This document shows positions 41,315 to 49,842 of a stretch of DNA of 64,000 nt, piece after piece. The DNA lies in contig CAYQCK010000001.1 in assembly GCA_964415965.1 (NCBI GenBank), positions 186,001 to 250,000 of the forward strand, given 5' to 3'. The stretch comes from CAIKNB01 sp964415965. Lineage in GTDB: Bacteria; Patescibacteriota; Patescibacteriia; 2-12-FULL-60-25. How positions within the stretch are numbered: position 1 is the first letter of the stretch; the number at the start of each line of letters is the position of its first letter. The position numbers and the translations under genes were made by a program. The notes beneath the pieces are model-generated. The model was not told the origin of the DNA. It searched no databases and worked only from the letters and a program-made list of their open reading frames with translations.

Positions 41315-42607
41315 ATGGATACCCTCATCTCTAAGTTCCCGGAGCTCGTCGGGAAGGCCGTGACCGTCAAAGGCTGGGCCTATAACGTCCGCTCATCGGG
41401 CAGCATCGCGTTCCTCCAGATCCGCGACGGGTCCGGTTTCACCCAGGCCGTGGTCGTCAAGTCCGGCGTGGACGAAGCGTCCTGGCAGGCGGCCGTGGAT
41501 ACGACGCTCGAGTCGTCGGTCGAGGTCACGGGCACGGTCTCCAAGCATCCCAAGCAGGAAGGGGTGTACGAGCTCCAAGCGACCGCGGTCAAGCTCGTCC
41601 AGAGATCCGAAGAATACCCCATCGGCAAGAAGGAGCATGGCCCCGACTTCCTCCTCGACAACCGGCACTTGTGGCTGCGCGCGCCGTCGCAGTGGGCAGT
41701 GCTGCGCGTCCGCAACGAGATCATCTACGCCACCTACGATTGGTTCCGCCAGAACGACTTCATCAAGATCGATTCGCCCATCCTCACGCCTAACGCCTGC
41801 GAAGGCACGACTGAGCTGTTCGAGATCGACTATTTCGGCGAGCGCAAAGCCTACCTCTCGCAGTCCGGCCAGCTCTACATCGAGGCCGCCATCGCCTCGG
41901 TCGGCCGCTGCTTCGATTTCGGGCCGGTCTTCCGCGCCGAGAAGTCCAAGACGCGCCGTCACCTCATCGAGTTCTGGATGATGGATGCCGAGATGGCGTT
42001 CGTCGAACACGAAGGCAACCTCAAGATCCAGGAGGAGCTCATCTCGTTCATCGTCAAGCGCGTGCTCGACAACTGCGCGGCCGAGCTCAAGCTCCTCGAA
42101 CGCGACGTCGAGCCGCTCAAGAAGGTCGTGGCCCCGTTCCACCGGCTGACGCATGCCGAGGCCATCCGCATCCTGCGCGAGAAGGGGAGCGACATCGGCG
42201 ACATGGACGACTTGGGCGCCGACGACGAGACGGTCCTGACCCAGATGTACGACAAGCCCATCTTCATCGAGAAATACCCGGCCGCCGTCAAAGCCTTCTA
42301 CATGAAACGCGACCCGTCAGACCCGACGCGCGTCCTGAACGCCGACCTGCTCGCGCCCGAAGGCTATGGCGAGATCATCGGGGGCAGCCAGCGCGAGGAC
42401 GATTATGCTGCCCTGGTCGCCCGCGTCCGCGAGCACAATCTTCCGGAAAAGGAATTCCAGTGGTATCTCGACCTGCGCAAGTACGGCTCGGTCCCGCACT
42501 CCGGCTTCGGCTACGGCCTGGAGCGCATCGTGGCCTGGGTCTGCGGCCTGCACCACGTCCGCGAAACCATTCCGTTCCCGAGGCTAATCAACCGGTTGGA
42601 GCCCTAG
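41315..42607 (+). CDS. asnS: Asparaginyl-tRNA synthetase
   Basis: 430 residues, class II. OB fold with KGWAYNVRSSGSIAFLQIRDGSG; motif 2 FRAEKSKTRRHLIEFWMMDAEM; motif 3 GFGYGLERIVAW. The sequence is AsnRS rather than AspRS, so Asn-tRNA is charged directly. ATTATG start. The second archaeal-like relative, aspS, lies 2 kb downstream. Confidence 0.92.
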   Translation: MDTLISKFPELVGKAVTVKGWAYNVRSSGSIAFLQIRDGSGFTQAVVVKSGVDEASWQAAVDTTLESSVEVTGTVSKHPKQEGVYELQATAVKLVQRSEEYPIGKKEHGPDFLLDNRHLWLRAPSQWAVLRVRNEIIYATYDWFRQNDFIKIDSPILTPNACEGTTELFEIDYFGERKAYLSQSGQLYIEAAIASVGRCFDFGPVFRAEKSKTRRHLIEFWMMDAEMAFVEHEGNLKIQEELISFIVKRVLDNCAAELKLLERDVEPLKKVVAPFHRLTHAEAIRILREKGSDIGDMDDLGADDETVLTQMYDKPIFIEKYPAAVKAFYMKRDPSDPTRVLNADLLAPEGYGEIIGGSQREDDYAALVARVREHNLPEKEFQWYLDLRKYGSVPHSGFGYGLERIVAWVCGLHHVRETIPFPRLINRLEP

Positions 42608-42667
42608 GCCCGTTTCGTCAGGGTCCGGCTCTACTTCCAAAGTCTGGTCCCGTGGTATCCTACGGGC

Positions 42668-43732
42668 ATGGGAAAACAACCGAAAAAGAAGGTGAAAGCC
42701 GGCGGGCAGGCGAATATGCCGCTGGCAATTTTCGCGACCGTGCTGGTCGTGGCCGGCATCGCGGGCGCTGCCTATCTTTCATACAAGCAGCCGAAGCCGG
42801 AGGCCAAGCCGGCCCCCGCGGCGCCGGCGCCTGCGGCGACGTCTGCCGAGGCATCTCGGCCATCCGGCACCGTCGTTATGGCTAATGCGGATTCGGTCGT
42901 CCTGGTCTATCCCTCCGGCAAGACCGAGCGCTTGTCGACGGATGCTTTTTGGGCTCTGGACGAGGCGGACAAGCTTCCGGCGGAAGGTTCAAACGCGGCC
43001 AACGGGTCGGGCACCTTCCTCCTTTCGCCGGAGCAGGCGAGCGGCACGCGCGAGACTTTCTTGAGCCCGGACCGGCGCTATATCGCCCGTCTCGGCGAGC
43101 CGAAGCGCGACAATGCGGCCGCTTTGGAGATCGTCCAAGGCCGCGAGGCACCGCAGACCATCGTCCTGCGGGACCGTCGGGGCAAGGCTTTGACCGACAC
43201 CGTCCTCTTGGGCTGGATCGGACCGAGGACTTTGGCGGTGCTGGCCGTGGCCACGAGCTCGCGCGGTCTGTTCGCGGCCGAGCTCAACGGCACGCTGCGC
43301 CAGATCGCCCAGGTGCCTGACGATATCGTCTATGCCGAGGCGCGCGGCGGGGCCGTCTGGTATGCCACGGCGCAGTTGGGCGAGGGCCTCGAGTCGACGC
43401 CCAAAGGTCCGTCGGAACTCCACCGCGTCACGTCGGATGGCCAGGACATGCTGGCTGCCCGCGACGATTTGCGGGTTTTCCAGGTCGCGGTGCCGGACGG
43501 GAAAGGACACTTGATGTACACCACGGACGACGGACAGAGCTTCTACCTCACGGTCGGCGACGAGAAGACGCGCTTGGCCCTAGGCAAGCGCCGCCCGTTG
43601 GGTTATTTCCCCGACGGGAAGCTGCTGCTGCGCGATGGTTACGGGATACTGAGCCTAGACCCGGCGGACGGGCGTTCGCTCGAAATCTCGGCCGTGCCTG
43701 AAGGCGAGGTCAAGGTCTTTGTCCTGCCCTGA
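42668..43732 (+). CDS. Membrane-anchored protein with possible beta-propeller
   Basis: 354 residues. Lys-rich N-terminus, one membrane segment (about 18-40), Ala/Pro linker, then an extracytoplasmic beta-rich domain with repeated blade-like segments (SPDRRYIARLGEP, GWIGPRTLAVLA, LYPDGK-like YFPDGKLLLRDG). It resembles TolB/WD40-like propellers but no repeat is strong enough to name. ATG 42668 follows C, not T. Confidence 0.6.
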   Translation: MGKQPKKKVKAGGQANMPLAIFATVLVVAGIAGAAYLSYKQPKPEAKPAPAAPAPAATSAEASRPSGTVVMANADSVVLVYPSGKTERLSTDAFWALDEADKLPAEGSNAANGSGTFLLSPEQASGTRETFLSPDRRYIARLGEPKRDNAAALEIVQGREAPQTIVLRDRRGKALTDTVLLGWIGPRTLAVLAVATSSRGLFAAELNGTLRQIAQVPDDIVYAEARGGAVWYATAQLGEGLESTPKGPSELHRVTSDGQDMLAARDDLRVFQVAVPDGKGHLMYTTDDGQSFYLTVGDEKTRLALGKRRPLGYFPDGKLLLRDGYGILSLDPADGRSLEISAVPEGEVKVFVLP

Positions 43733-43778
43733 GCCGCTCGACAAGCGCCTAACGCATCGGTAAAATCATCTCCGACAT

Positions 43779-44525
43779 ATGTCATCGAAAAACGAAAACA
43801 CCGACCTGAAGATGCTCGCCGGCCTCGGCGTCGTCGGGCTGGTCCTGCTGGTGCTGGGTCCGGTCGTCTGGCTGGCATGGTCGGTCATGTCGCGCGCCCC
43901 CGAAACCGAAGCGCCGGCGGTCCCTGCACAGACGGCGCCCGGACCGGTTGGGGCACTAGGTGAGCTGAATTCTACTTGCGGCGGTCCCAGTCGCCTGCCT
44001 TGCCGTCCCGGCCTCAGGTGTTCCACCGGGATGGATTTTTCCAAGTCAGGGACTTGCGTCAAGGACGAGGCGGCTGCCCCCGAGGGGACGGCGAAGCCCG
44101 AAACCAAACTCCAACTCGGGGAGACGTGCGGCACTGAACTCTGCGCCCCGGGATTATTTTGTTCCCGCCAGGCTGATGCTGGTTCGACCGGCGTCTGCCG
44201 GATGAGCGACGCCCAGGCTCCGAATATCCTGAAATTCAAGCTCGTCGGCGCCGAACCTTCGGCCGGCAGCTATGTCGCCGCGGCCGGGACGACCATCTAT
44301 CTGGAAGTGTCGACGGTCAACGCGGACAAGGCGACCGCCTATTTCATCCCCGAAGACCCCTCTCGGGATCGGGTGGCGATCGCGCTGAAGAAGGGGCAGG
44401 CCGGCGAGTATCGCAGCGAAAAAGGGTTCAAGGCTGAAAAGGGCATGAAGGGGAATTTCCAGGTGCGGGTCGACAACGGCCCGAGCTACGCCGCCCTGGA
44501 CCTGGCATTTGCCACCTCGGATTGA
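43779..44525 (+). CDS. Membrane-anchored Cys-rich protein
   Basis: 248 residues. One membrane segment (about 11-35), then two short Cys modules with four Cys each: C-x7-C-x5-C-x11-C and C-x4-C-x5-C-x11-C, both containing PGLxC. They resemble small disulfide-rich extracellular modules. A C-terminal beta-domain with YVAAAGTTIYLEV follows. Function unknown; outside location is inferred. It is unusual for a bacterium to carry tandem modules of this kind on a membrane anchor. Confidence 0.6.
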   Translation: MSSKNENTDLKMLAGLGVVGLVLLVLGPVVWLAWSVMSRAPETEAPAVPAQTAPGPVGALGELNSTCGGPSRLPCRPGLRCSTGMDFSKSGTCVKDEAAAPEGTAKPETKLQLGETCGTELCAPGLFCSRQADAGSTGVCRMSDAQAPNILKFKLVGAEPSAGSYVAAAGTTIYLEVSTVNADKATAYFIPEDPSRDRVAIALKKGQAGEYRSEKGFKAEKGMKGNFQVRVDNGPSYAALDLAFATSD

Positions 44526-44546
44526 ATAAGGTAATTTGATGTCATT

Positions 44547-44574
44547 GTAGGGGCACGGCGCGCCGTGCCTCTGC
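44547..44574. repeat. 28-bp palindrome, copy with ACGGCGCGCCGT centre
   Basis: GTAGGGGC-family palindrome, imperfect at the right end, 14 nt before aspS. Confidence 0.75.
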
Positions 44575-44588
44575 CATTTATCGATAAT

Positions 44589-45986
44589 ATGCCACGCATC
44601 ATGAATTCGGATACGGTCCCGCGCATCGGGGAGGAAGTCGTCATCAGCGGCTGGGTGAACACTCGCCGCGACATGGGGAAAATCACGTTTTTCGACATGC
44701 GCGACCGCTCCGGGCTCCTGCAGGTCGTCATCGTCCCGTCCGAACTCGATGACGCCTCGCGCGACCTCGTCTCGGGCATCCGCTCCGAGTTCTGTCTGCG
44801 CATTTCGGGTGTCGTCCAGGCGCGCGGCGCCAAACAGGTCAACCCGAACCTGCCGACCGGCACGGTCGAGCTCTTGGCCAAGAAGGTCGAGATCCTGAAC
44901 CCGTCCAAGACCCCGCCGTTCGAGCTCGAGGACACCTCCGGCATCAACGAGGAGCTGCGCATGAAGTACCGCTACCTGGACCTGCGCAGCCCGCGCATGC
45001 TCAAGAACCTCGTGCTGCGCGACAAGGTCATCTCCTCGTTCCGCGATTACCTGCATGCCCGGAGCTTCGTCGAAATCGAGACGCCGTACATCACCAAGGG
45101 CACGCCCGAGGGCGCTCGCGAGTTCCTCATCCCGTCGCGCCAGCAGCCGGGCAAGTTCTACGCCCTGCCGCAGTCGCCGCAGCAGTTCAAGCAGCTCCTG
45201 ATGGTCGGCGGCCTCGAGAAATATTTCCAGGTGGCGCGCTGCTTCCGCGACGAGGACCAGCGCGGCGACCGCCAGCAGGAATTCACCCAGCTCGACCTCG
45301 AGATGTCGTTCGTCGAGCGCGAGGACGTGCTGCAGCTCATCGAAGGCATGATGATCGAGATGGTCAAGGCGGTCGCGCCCGAAAAGCGCATCCAGCAGAT
45401 TCCGTTCCCGCGCATCCCGTACAAGGAGGCGATGGAAAAATACGGCAGCGACAAGCCGGACCTGCGCGAGGACAAAAACGATCCGAACCTACTCGCCTTC
45501 GCCTGGGTCATCGACTTCCCGTTCTTCGAGGACGACGGCGCCGGCGGCTGGACCTTCAGCCACAACCCGTTCTCCAAGCCCAACGACGAGCATATGGAGT
45601 GGCTCATGGAGAAATCCCACATTTCCGAGATCATGACCCAGCAGTATGACCTCGTCCTCAACGGCTACGAGGCCGGGGGAGGGAGCATCCGCAACCACCA
45701 GCCCGAGGCCCTCAAGAAGGTTTTCGAGATCATGGGTTTGTCGGAAGACGATATCCAGTCCCAGTTCGGCCATATGCTCGAGGCCTTCACTTTCGGCGCG
45801 CCGCCGCACGGCGGCATCGCTCCGGGCATCGACCGCATCGTCATGCTCCTGGCCAACGAACCGAATATCCGCGAAGTCATCGCGTTCCCCAAGACCGGCG
45901 ACGCCCGCGACCTCCTGATGGGCGCCCCGTCCGAACTGCCCCAAGCCAAGTTGGATGAGGCGAATATCCAAATCAAGAAGAAGTAG
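44589..45986 (+). CDS. aspS: Aspartyl-tRNA synthetase lacking the GAD insertion
   Basis: 465 residues, class II. Bacterial-type motif 2 (SPQQFKQLLM, RCFRDEDQRGDRQQEFTQ) and motif 3 GGIAPGIDRIVMLLA, but after YGSDKPDLR it goes straight to LLAFAWVIDFPFFE. The ~120-residue GAD domain of typical bacterial AspRS (about 590 residues) is missing. It may be discriminating or non-discriminating for tRNA-Asn; AsnRS is present, so discrimination is likely. TATG start at 44589. Its TAG stop lies in a dispersed palindrome. Confidence 0.92.
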   Translation: MPRIMNSDTVPRIGEEVVISGWVNTRRDMGKITFFDMRDRSGLLQVVIVPSELDDASRDLVSGIRSEFCLRISGVVQARGAKQVNPNLPTGTVELLAKKVEILNPSKTPPFELEDTSGINEELRMKYRYLDLRSPRMLKNLVLRDKVISSFRDYLHARSFVEIETPYITKGTPEGAREFLIPSRQQPGKFYALPQSPQQFKQLLMVGGLEKYFQVARCFRDEDQRGDRQQEFTQLDLEMSFVEREDVLQLIEGMMIEMVKAVAPEKRIQQIPFPRIPYKEAMEKYGSDKPDLREDKNDPNLLAFAWVIDFPFFEDDGAGGWTFSHNPFSKPNDEHMEWLMEKSHISEIMTQQYDLVLNGYEAGGGSIRNHQPEALKKVFEIMGLSEDDIQSQFGHMLEAFTFGAPPHGGIAPGIDRIVMLLANEPNIREVIAFPKTGDARDLLMGAPSELPQAKLDEANIQIKKK

Positions 45987-46010
45987 GGGCGAATAATCAT
46001 TCGCCCTCCC
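45983..46010. repeat. 28-bp palindrome, copy with GAATAATCATTC centre, supplies aspS stop
   Basis: GTAGGGGC-family palindrome whose TAG (45984-45986) is the stop codon of aspS. Confidence 0.8.
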
Positions 46011-46011
46011 A

Positions 46012-46050
46012 ATGGTAGGGGCACGGGATACCTTGCCCCTACCATTTTCC
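46012..46050 (+). terminator. Variant repeat acting as terminator of aspS
   Basis: ATGGTAGGGGCA (46012-46023) pairs perfectly with TGCCCCTACCAT (46034-46045), loop ten bases, then a U4 run. A repeat-derived 12-bp terminator. Confidence 0.8.
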
Positions 46051-46074
46051 CGTCCGTTGCGCTAAGATTCCGGT

Positions 46075-46818
46075 GTGGCTTTAGCGTTCAAGATCGAGCA
46101 ATTCGAAGGGCCATTGGACCTCCTGCTCCAGCTGGTGGAGCAGGAGAAACTTGATATTTCCCAGATTTCGTTGGCCAAGGTCGCGGACCAGTTCGTGGTC
46201 CACATGCAGGCTAGCCCGACCATTCCGCTCGAGGAGATGGCCGACTTCCTGGTCGTGGCCGCCAAGCTTGTCTACCTCAAATCCAAGCTTCTGATGCCGG
46301 ACCTGATGGACCAGGAGCTCGAGGAAGGGCCGGACCTGGAGACGCAGCTGCGGACATACCGCATGTTCGTCAAGGTTTCGCATCAGGTCGATGCCATGTG
46401 GCGCTCCAAGCTCAGGTCCTACACGCGGACGAAGCGCGTTTTCCGGCAGCAGGAGGTCAAGTTCGCGCCGCCGCCCGAAGTCACCCGGGAATCGCTCAAC
46501 GAAATCATGCAGCGCATCGTGCTGCGCCTGACGCCGCTCCTCAAGCTGCCCAAGGCCGCGCTCGAGCGCATCGTCACGGTCCAGGACAAGATCAAGCAAC
46601 TCTTTGGCCATATCAAGGAAAAAGCCAAGCTCACGTTCTCGACTTTCGTCGGCCGCGGCGCCACCAAGACCGAGGCCGTGGCGAGCTTCCTGGCGCTCCT
46701 CGAACTCGTGAAACAGCGTTTTGTCCTCGTGTCCCAACCCTCGTTGTTCGAGGATATCGACATCGCCGCCCATCCTGAACCGCCCAATGACGACCCATTC
46801 GTAGAATCTTTCGTATGA
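46075..46818 (+). CDS. scpA: Segregation and condensation protein A (kleisin)
   Basis: 247 residues. FEGPLDLLLQLVEQEKLDISQISLAKVADQF is the ScpA N-terminal signature; a C-terminal winged helix follows. Kleisin of the SMC condensin complex that organises chromosomes. GTG start at 46075 directly after T. ATGA-type overlap with scpB. Confidence 0.93.
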   Translation: MALAFKIEQFEGPLDLLLQLVEQEKLDISQISLAKVADQFVVHMQASPTIPLEEMADFLVVAAKLVYLKSKLLMPDLMDQELEEGPDLETQLRTYRMFVKVSHQVDAMWRSKLRSYTRTKRVFRQQEVKFAPPPEVTRESLNEIMQRIVLRLTPLLKLPKAALERIVTVQDKIKQLFGHIKEKAKLTFSTFVGRGATKTEAVASFLALLELVKQRFVLVSQPSLFEDIDIAAHPEPPNDDPFVESFV

Positions 46819-47447
46819 CCCTAGACCAAACCCTCGAAGCCGTGTTGTTCGCCGCCGCCAAGCCGCTGTCCGCCAAGCGCCTGTCCGAAGTCAGTCGGGC
46901 CGAAACGAAGGATGTCGCCGAAGCGCTCAAGGTTTTGGGCGAGCGCTTGGATGCCTCGCAAAGCGGCGTCATGCTACAGAAGAACGGCAGCGATTTCGAG
47001 CTCGTGACCCGGCCGGATGCGGCCGAAGCCGTCGCCCAGGTCGTCAACGAAGAAGCGCAAGGCGAACTCTCCCGCGCGGCGCTCGAAGCCCTGACCATCC
47101 TGTGCTACCGCGGCCCCATGACCCGCGCCGAACTCGAACAGATCCGCGGCGTCCATTCATCCATCATCCTGCGCAACCTGATGCTCCGCGGACTGGTCGA
47201 GCAGAAGGACGAGGACCGCCTCGGCCAGCCGGTCTACGCCGTGACCTTCGAGTTCCTGAACCATCTGGGAGTGAAGAGCGCCGAGGAATTGCCTGAATAC
47301 GCGGAGCTGCGCGGCCATGCCGTCCTGACCGACATGCTGGCCCAACTTGAGGTCGCCAAACCGTCGGCCGAGGCCGGCGTGCCAACCGTCTCCGATGATG
47401 CTAAAATCGAAGCTGAAAACCAAAATAAAAACGAAAATCCCTTATGA
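46815..47447 (+). CDS. scpB: Segregation and condensation protein B
   Basis: 210 residues. AVLFAAAKPLSAKRLSEV and the core ALTILCYRGPMTRAELEQIRGVHSS(IIL)RNLMLRGLVE are ScpB signatures, with two winged-helix domains. It partners ScpA and SMC. Overlaps scpA and the next gene by ATGA, a three-gene translational unit. Confidence 0.93.
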   Translation: MTLDQTLEAVLFAAAKPLSAKRLSEVSRAETKDVAEALKVLGERLDASQSGVMLQKNGSDFELVTRPDAAEAVAQVVNEEAQGELSRAALEALTILCYRGPMTRAELEQIRGVHSSIILRNLMLRGLVEQKDEDRLGQPVYAVTFEFLNHLGVKSAEELPEYAELRGHAVLTDMLAQLEVAKPSAEAGVPTVSDDAKIEAENQNKNENPL

Positions 47448-48355
47448 TAGGCAGTCTCCTCGGGGCTTTTGCCGCATTGTCCTTAGCGGCCCCGGCCCCA
47501 GCCCCAGCGCAGAGCGCGACCTTCCTCAACACCCTGCCCCAAGCCAAACCCGTCGTGAAGCCGTTGCCTCCGGTCAAGAGGCGGGTCGAGAGCCTTGGGG
47601 TCAAAACCGACGCCCCTTCCGCCTTCGTGGCTGATTTGGCCTCCGGCAGCGTCCTGTACGCCAAGAATCCGCATCGTGTCATGCCCATAGCCAGCCTGAC
47701 CAAGTTGATGACGGCCATGGTCTTCCTGGATCTCAAGCCCGACCTCTCGGCGACCGTGGCCATGAAGGCCGAGGATTTCGACCGCGAAAGCAAGGCTGTA
47801 TTCAAGGTTGGCGAAGAGCTGACTTACGGCGACCTGCTGAAGACGATGCTTGTCGGTTCGGTCAACGCCTCGGCCAAGGCTTTGGCCCGGGCGACCCTCG
47901 GCGAAGAGAAGTTCGTCGAAGCCATGAACCGCAAAGCCGTCGAACTCGGCTTGGACAGCCCGGTCTTCACCGATCCCAGCGGGCTGGATGCCGGGAACCG
48001 GGCGAACGCCGCCGACGTCGCGGCCATGATCTCGAGCGCCAGCGGCTATAAGGAGATACGCGACGCCGCGAAATTGAGTGAAATCACGGTCCGCGGACGC
48101 CGCACTAACCAGGTTTACACCGTAAAAACGACGAATCTCCTGCTCGGCGGATTCCTCAATAAGCCGCCCTACGCCATCGTCACGGCCAAGACCGGCTCGT
48201 TGCCTGAAGCCGGGTACTGCATGGCCCAAGTGACGAAGGACGCCGAGGGGCACGAGGTCGTCGCCGTGGAGCTCGGGAACGACAACCATTTCGCGCGCTA
48301 TCAAGACATCAAATCGCTGACCTACTGGGCTTTCGAGACTTACGAGTGGCGCTAG
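47444..48355 (+). CDS. D-alanyl-D-alanine carboxypeptidase (S11, DacA-like)
   Basis: 303 residues. Signal sequence in the first 22 residues, then catalytic SLTK (Ser84, Lys87), SVN at 139-141 and KTG near 247. It trims the peptidoglycan stem peptide, so this organism has a cell wall. No long C-terminal membrane-anchor domain of DacA is visible. ATGA overlap with scpB. Confidence 0.9.
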   Translation: MIGSLLGAFAALSLAAPAPAPAQSATFLNTLPQAKPVVKPLPPVKRRVESLGVKTDAPSAFVADLASGSVLYAKNPHRVMPIASLTKLMTAMVFLDLKPDLSATVAMKAEDFDRESKAVFKVGEELTYGDLLKTMLVGSVNASAKALARATLGEEKFVEAMNRKAVELGLDSPVFTDPSGLDAGNRANAADVAAMISSASGYKEIRDAAKLSEITVRGRRTNQVYTVKTTNLLLGGFLNKPPYAIVTAKTGSLPEAGYCMAQVTKDAEGHEVVAVELGNDNHFARYQDIKSLTYWAFETYEWR

Positions 48356-48430
48356 GGATATCGGTCCTGGGAGTTCAGCCGATTGGGACGGAGTGTCCGA
48401 TCGGGAACTGCGGATATCATAGACCAAAAC

Positions 48431-49597
48431 ATGCATATCGGAATTGACTTGCGGTGCCTGCCAGCCGAAGGCGAGCAGGGCGCCGGCATACCCCACGCCG
48501 CCCGCGAACTGGTTCGTTCCATGCTTTCGGCGTCGGGGGATGGCCACCAGTGGACCTTGTACGTGCCCCGGGCCTCGGTCGGCGACAAGGAACGGTCCAT
48601 CTTCCAAGAGTGCCAAGGTCCGGCTTGCCGTATCGCCAAGCTCGAGACGGCGACCGGAGGCTCCTTGCGCCGCATCCTCCAACGCCAACCCTGCAAGATC
48701 CTGTTCGCCCCCTCAGGCGCCGTCGCTCCGCTCATCAAGATACCGTCCGTGCCGTGGGTCCATGACATCGCCATCTTCGAGCATCCCGAATGGTTCGACC
48801 AGGCGCTCCTGAAACGGACGTTGACGACCAACCTGTTCCGCCAGGGCGTCATCAAGTCGCCCGAAGTCCTGGCCGTATCGCAGTTCACCAAGGATGAGCT
48901 GGTCCGGCGGTTTTCGCTCGATCCATCGCGGGTGACGGTGACCCTGGAGGGCGGGGATTCGGTCCTCTCCCATCTCGCGGGGCCCGACCTCCTGGCGGCC
49001 AAGCAGAAAGCCAAACAGAGGCTGGCGGCGCGCGGCGTCACCCAGCCGTTCATCCTATACCTCGGCACGCTCGAGCCGCGTAAGAACATCCCCGTCCTGC
49101 TTGAAGCTTGGTTGGATGCCCGGAACCATTTCAAACGGCCGGTCGACCTGGTCATCGCCGGGCGCGACGGCTGGAAGCTCGGGCCCATCGTCAAGTCGCT
49201 CGAAGCCGCCCGCACCTACAAGCCCGAAGGTGGTTCGCGCCTGCACCGCATCGAAGCCCCGACCGACGAACATCGCCGCGACCTTCTCTTGGCCGCCGAC
49301 CTGGTCGCCTTGCCGTCTTTGTATGAAGGGTTCGGCCTGGTCGCGCTCGAGGCCATGCAGGCCGGGACGGCCGTCGTCGCCTCGACCGGCGGGGCCCTGC
49401 CCGAAGTCGTGGGCGAAGCCGGCGTCAGCCTGCCGCCGACCGACGTCGCGGCCTGGACCGAAGCCCTGGTCGAGCTCATGGCCGATCCCGAGTCGCGGAA
49501 AAGCTTGGCCGACAGGGGTAAAGCGCGGAGCCAGAACATGACTTGGGAGAGGTCGGCCCGTTTGGCGCTTGACGCCTTGACGCGGGTCCAGGTGTGA
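48431..49597 (+). CDS. Glycosyltransferase family 4-like (GT1 class)
   Basis: 388 residues. GT-B fold: N-terminal GIDLRCL, middle YLGTLEPRKN and the C-terminal EX7E motif in YEGFGLVALEAMQAGTAVVAS, which binds the nucleotide-sugar. It probably acts in cell-surface or exopolysaccharide synthesis; donor and acceptor are not known. A TATCAT -10 box ends 10 nt before ATG, predicting an almost leaderless mRNA. The tRNA-fMet promoter starts inside its 3' end. Confidence 0.85.
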   Translation: MHIGIDLRCLPAEGEQGAGIPHAARELVRSMLSASGDGHQWTLYVPRASVGDKERSIFQECQGPACRIAKLETATGGSLRRILQRQPCKILFAPSGAVAPLIKIPSVPWVHDIAIFEHPEWFDQALLKRTLTTNLFRQGVIKSPEVLAVSQFTKDELVRRFSLDPSRVTVTLEGGDSVLSHLAGPDLLAAKQKAKQRLAARGVTQPFILYLGTLEPRKNIPVLLEAWLDARNHFKRPVDLVIAGRDGWKLGPIVKSLEAARTYKPEGGSRLHRIEAPTDEHRRDLLLAADLVALPSLYEGFGLVALEAMQAGTAVVASTGGALPEVVGEAGVSLPPTDVAAWTEALVELMADPESRKSLADRGKARSQNMTWERSARLALDALTRVQV

Positions 49598-49605
49598 GGT
49601 ATAGT
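49577..49605 (+). promoter_or_regulatory. Promoter of initiator tRNA
   Basis: TTGACG - 17 nt - TATAGT, overlapping the 3' end of the glycosyltransferase gene. Confidence 0.8.
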
Positions 49606-49633
49606 TGCGCCAGTCAGGTGATCCACAATCCAT

Positions 49634-49709
49634 CGCGGGATAGAGCAGTTGGCAGCTCGCCAGGCCCATAACCTGGAGGTCGCCGGTTCGAGTCCGGCTC
49701 CCGCAACCA
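49634..49709 (+). tRNA. Initiator tRNA-fMet(CAT) with unusual anticodon loop
   Basis: C1-A72 mismatch (49634 with 49705), A11-U24 in the D stem and CAT anticodon mark the initiator. Anticodon stem CCAGG/CCTGG, loop CCCATAA. Two deviations from the bacterial norm: position 33 is C instead of the near-universal U, and the three consecutive G-C pairs are G30-C40, G31-C39 but A29-U41. CCA is encoded. Confidence 0.92.
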
Positions 49710-49718
49710 AACAGAGAG

Positions 49719-49738
49719 CCCCCAAACGGGGGTTTTTT
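49719..49738 (+). terminator. Terminator of tRNA-fMet
   Basis: CCCCC/GGGGG stem, loop AAAC, U6 run. Confidence 0.9.
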
Positions 49739-49842
49739 GTTTGCCTTATCCGGATTTTCCAGCCTTGACTGATTTTCATATTTTTGTCAGGTTATAGCCT
49801 CGCCCTTTGCCAAGTCGCCAATCCAAAAGGAAGGGAAGTTTG

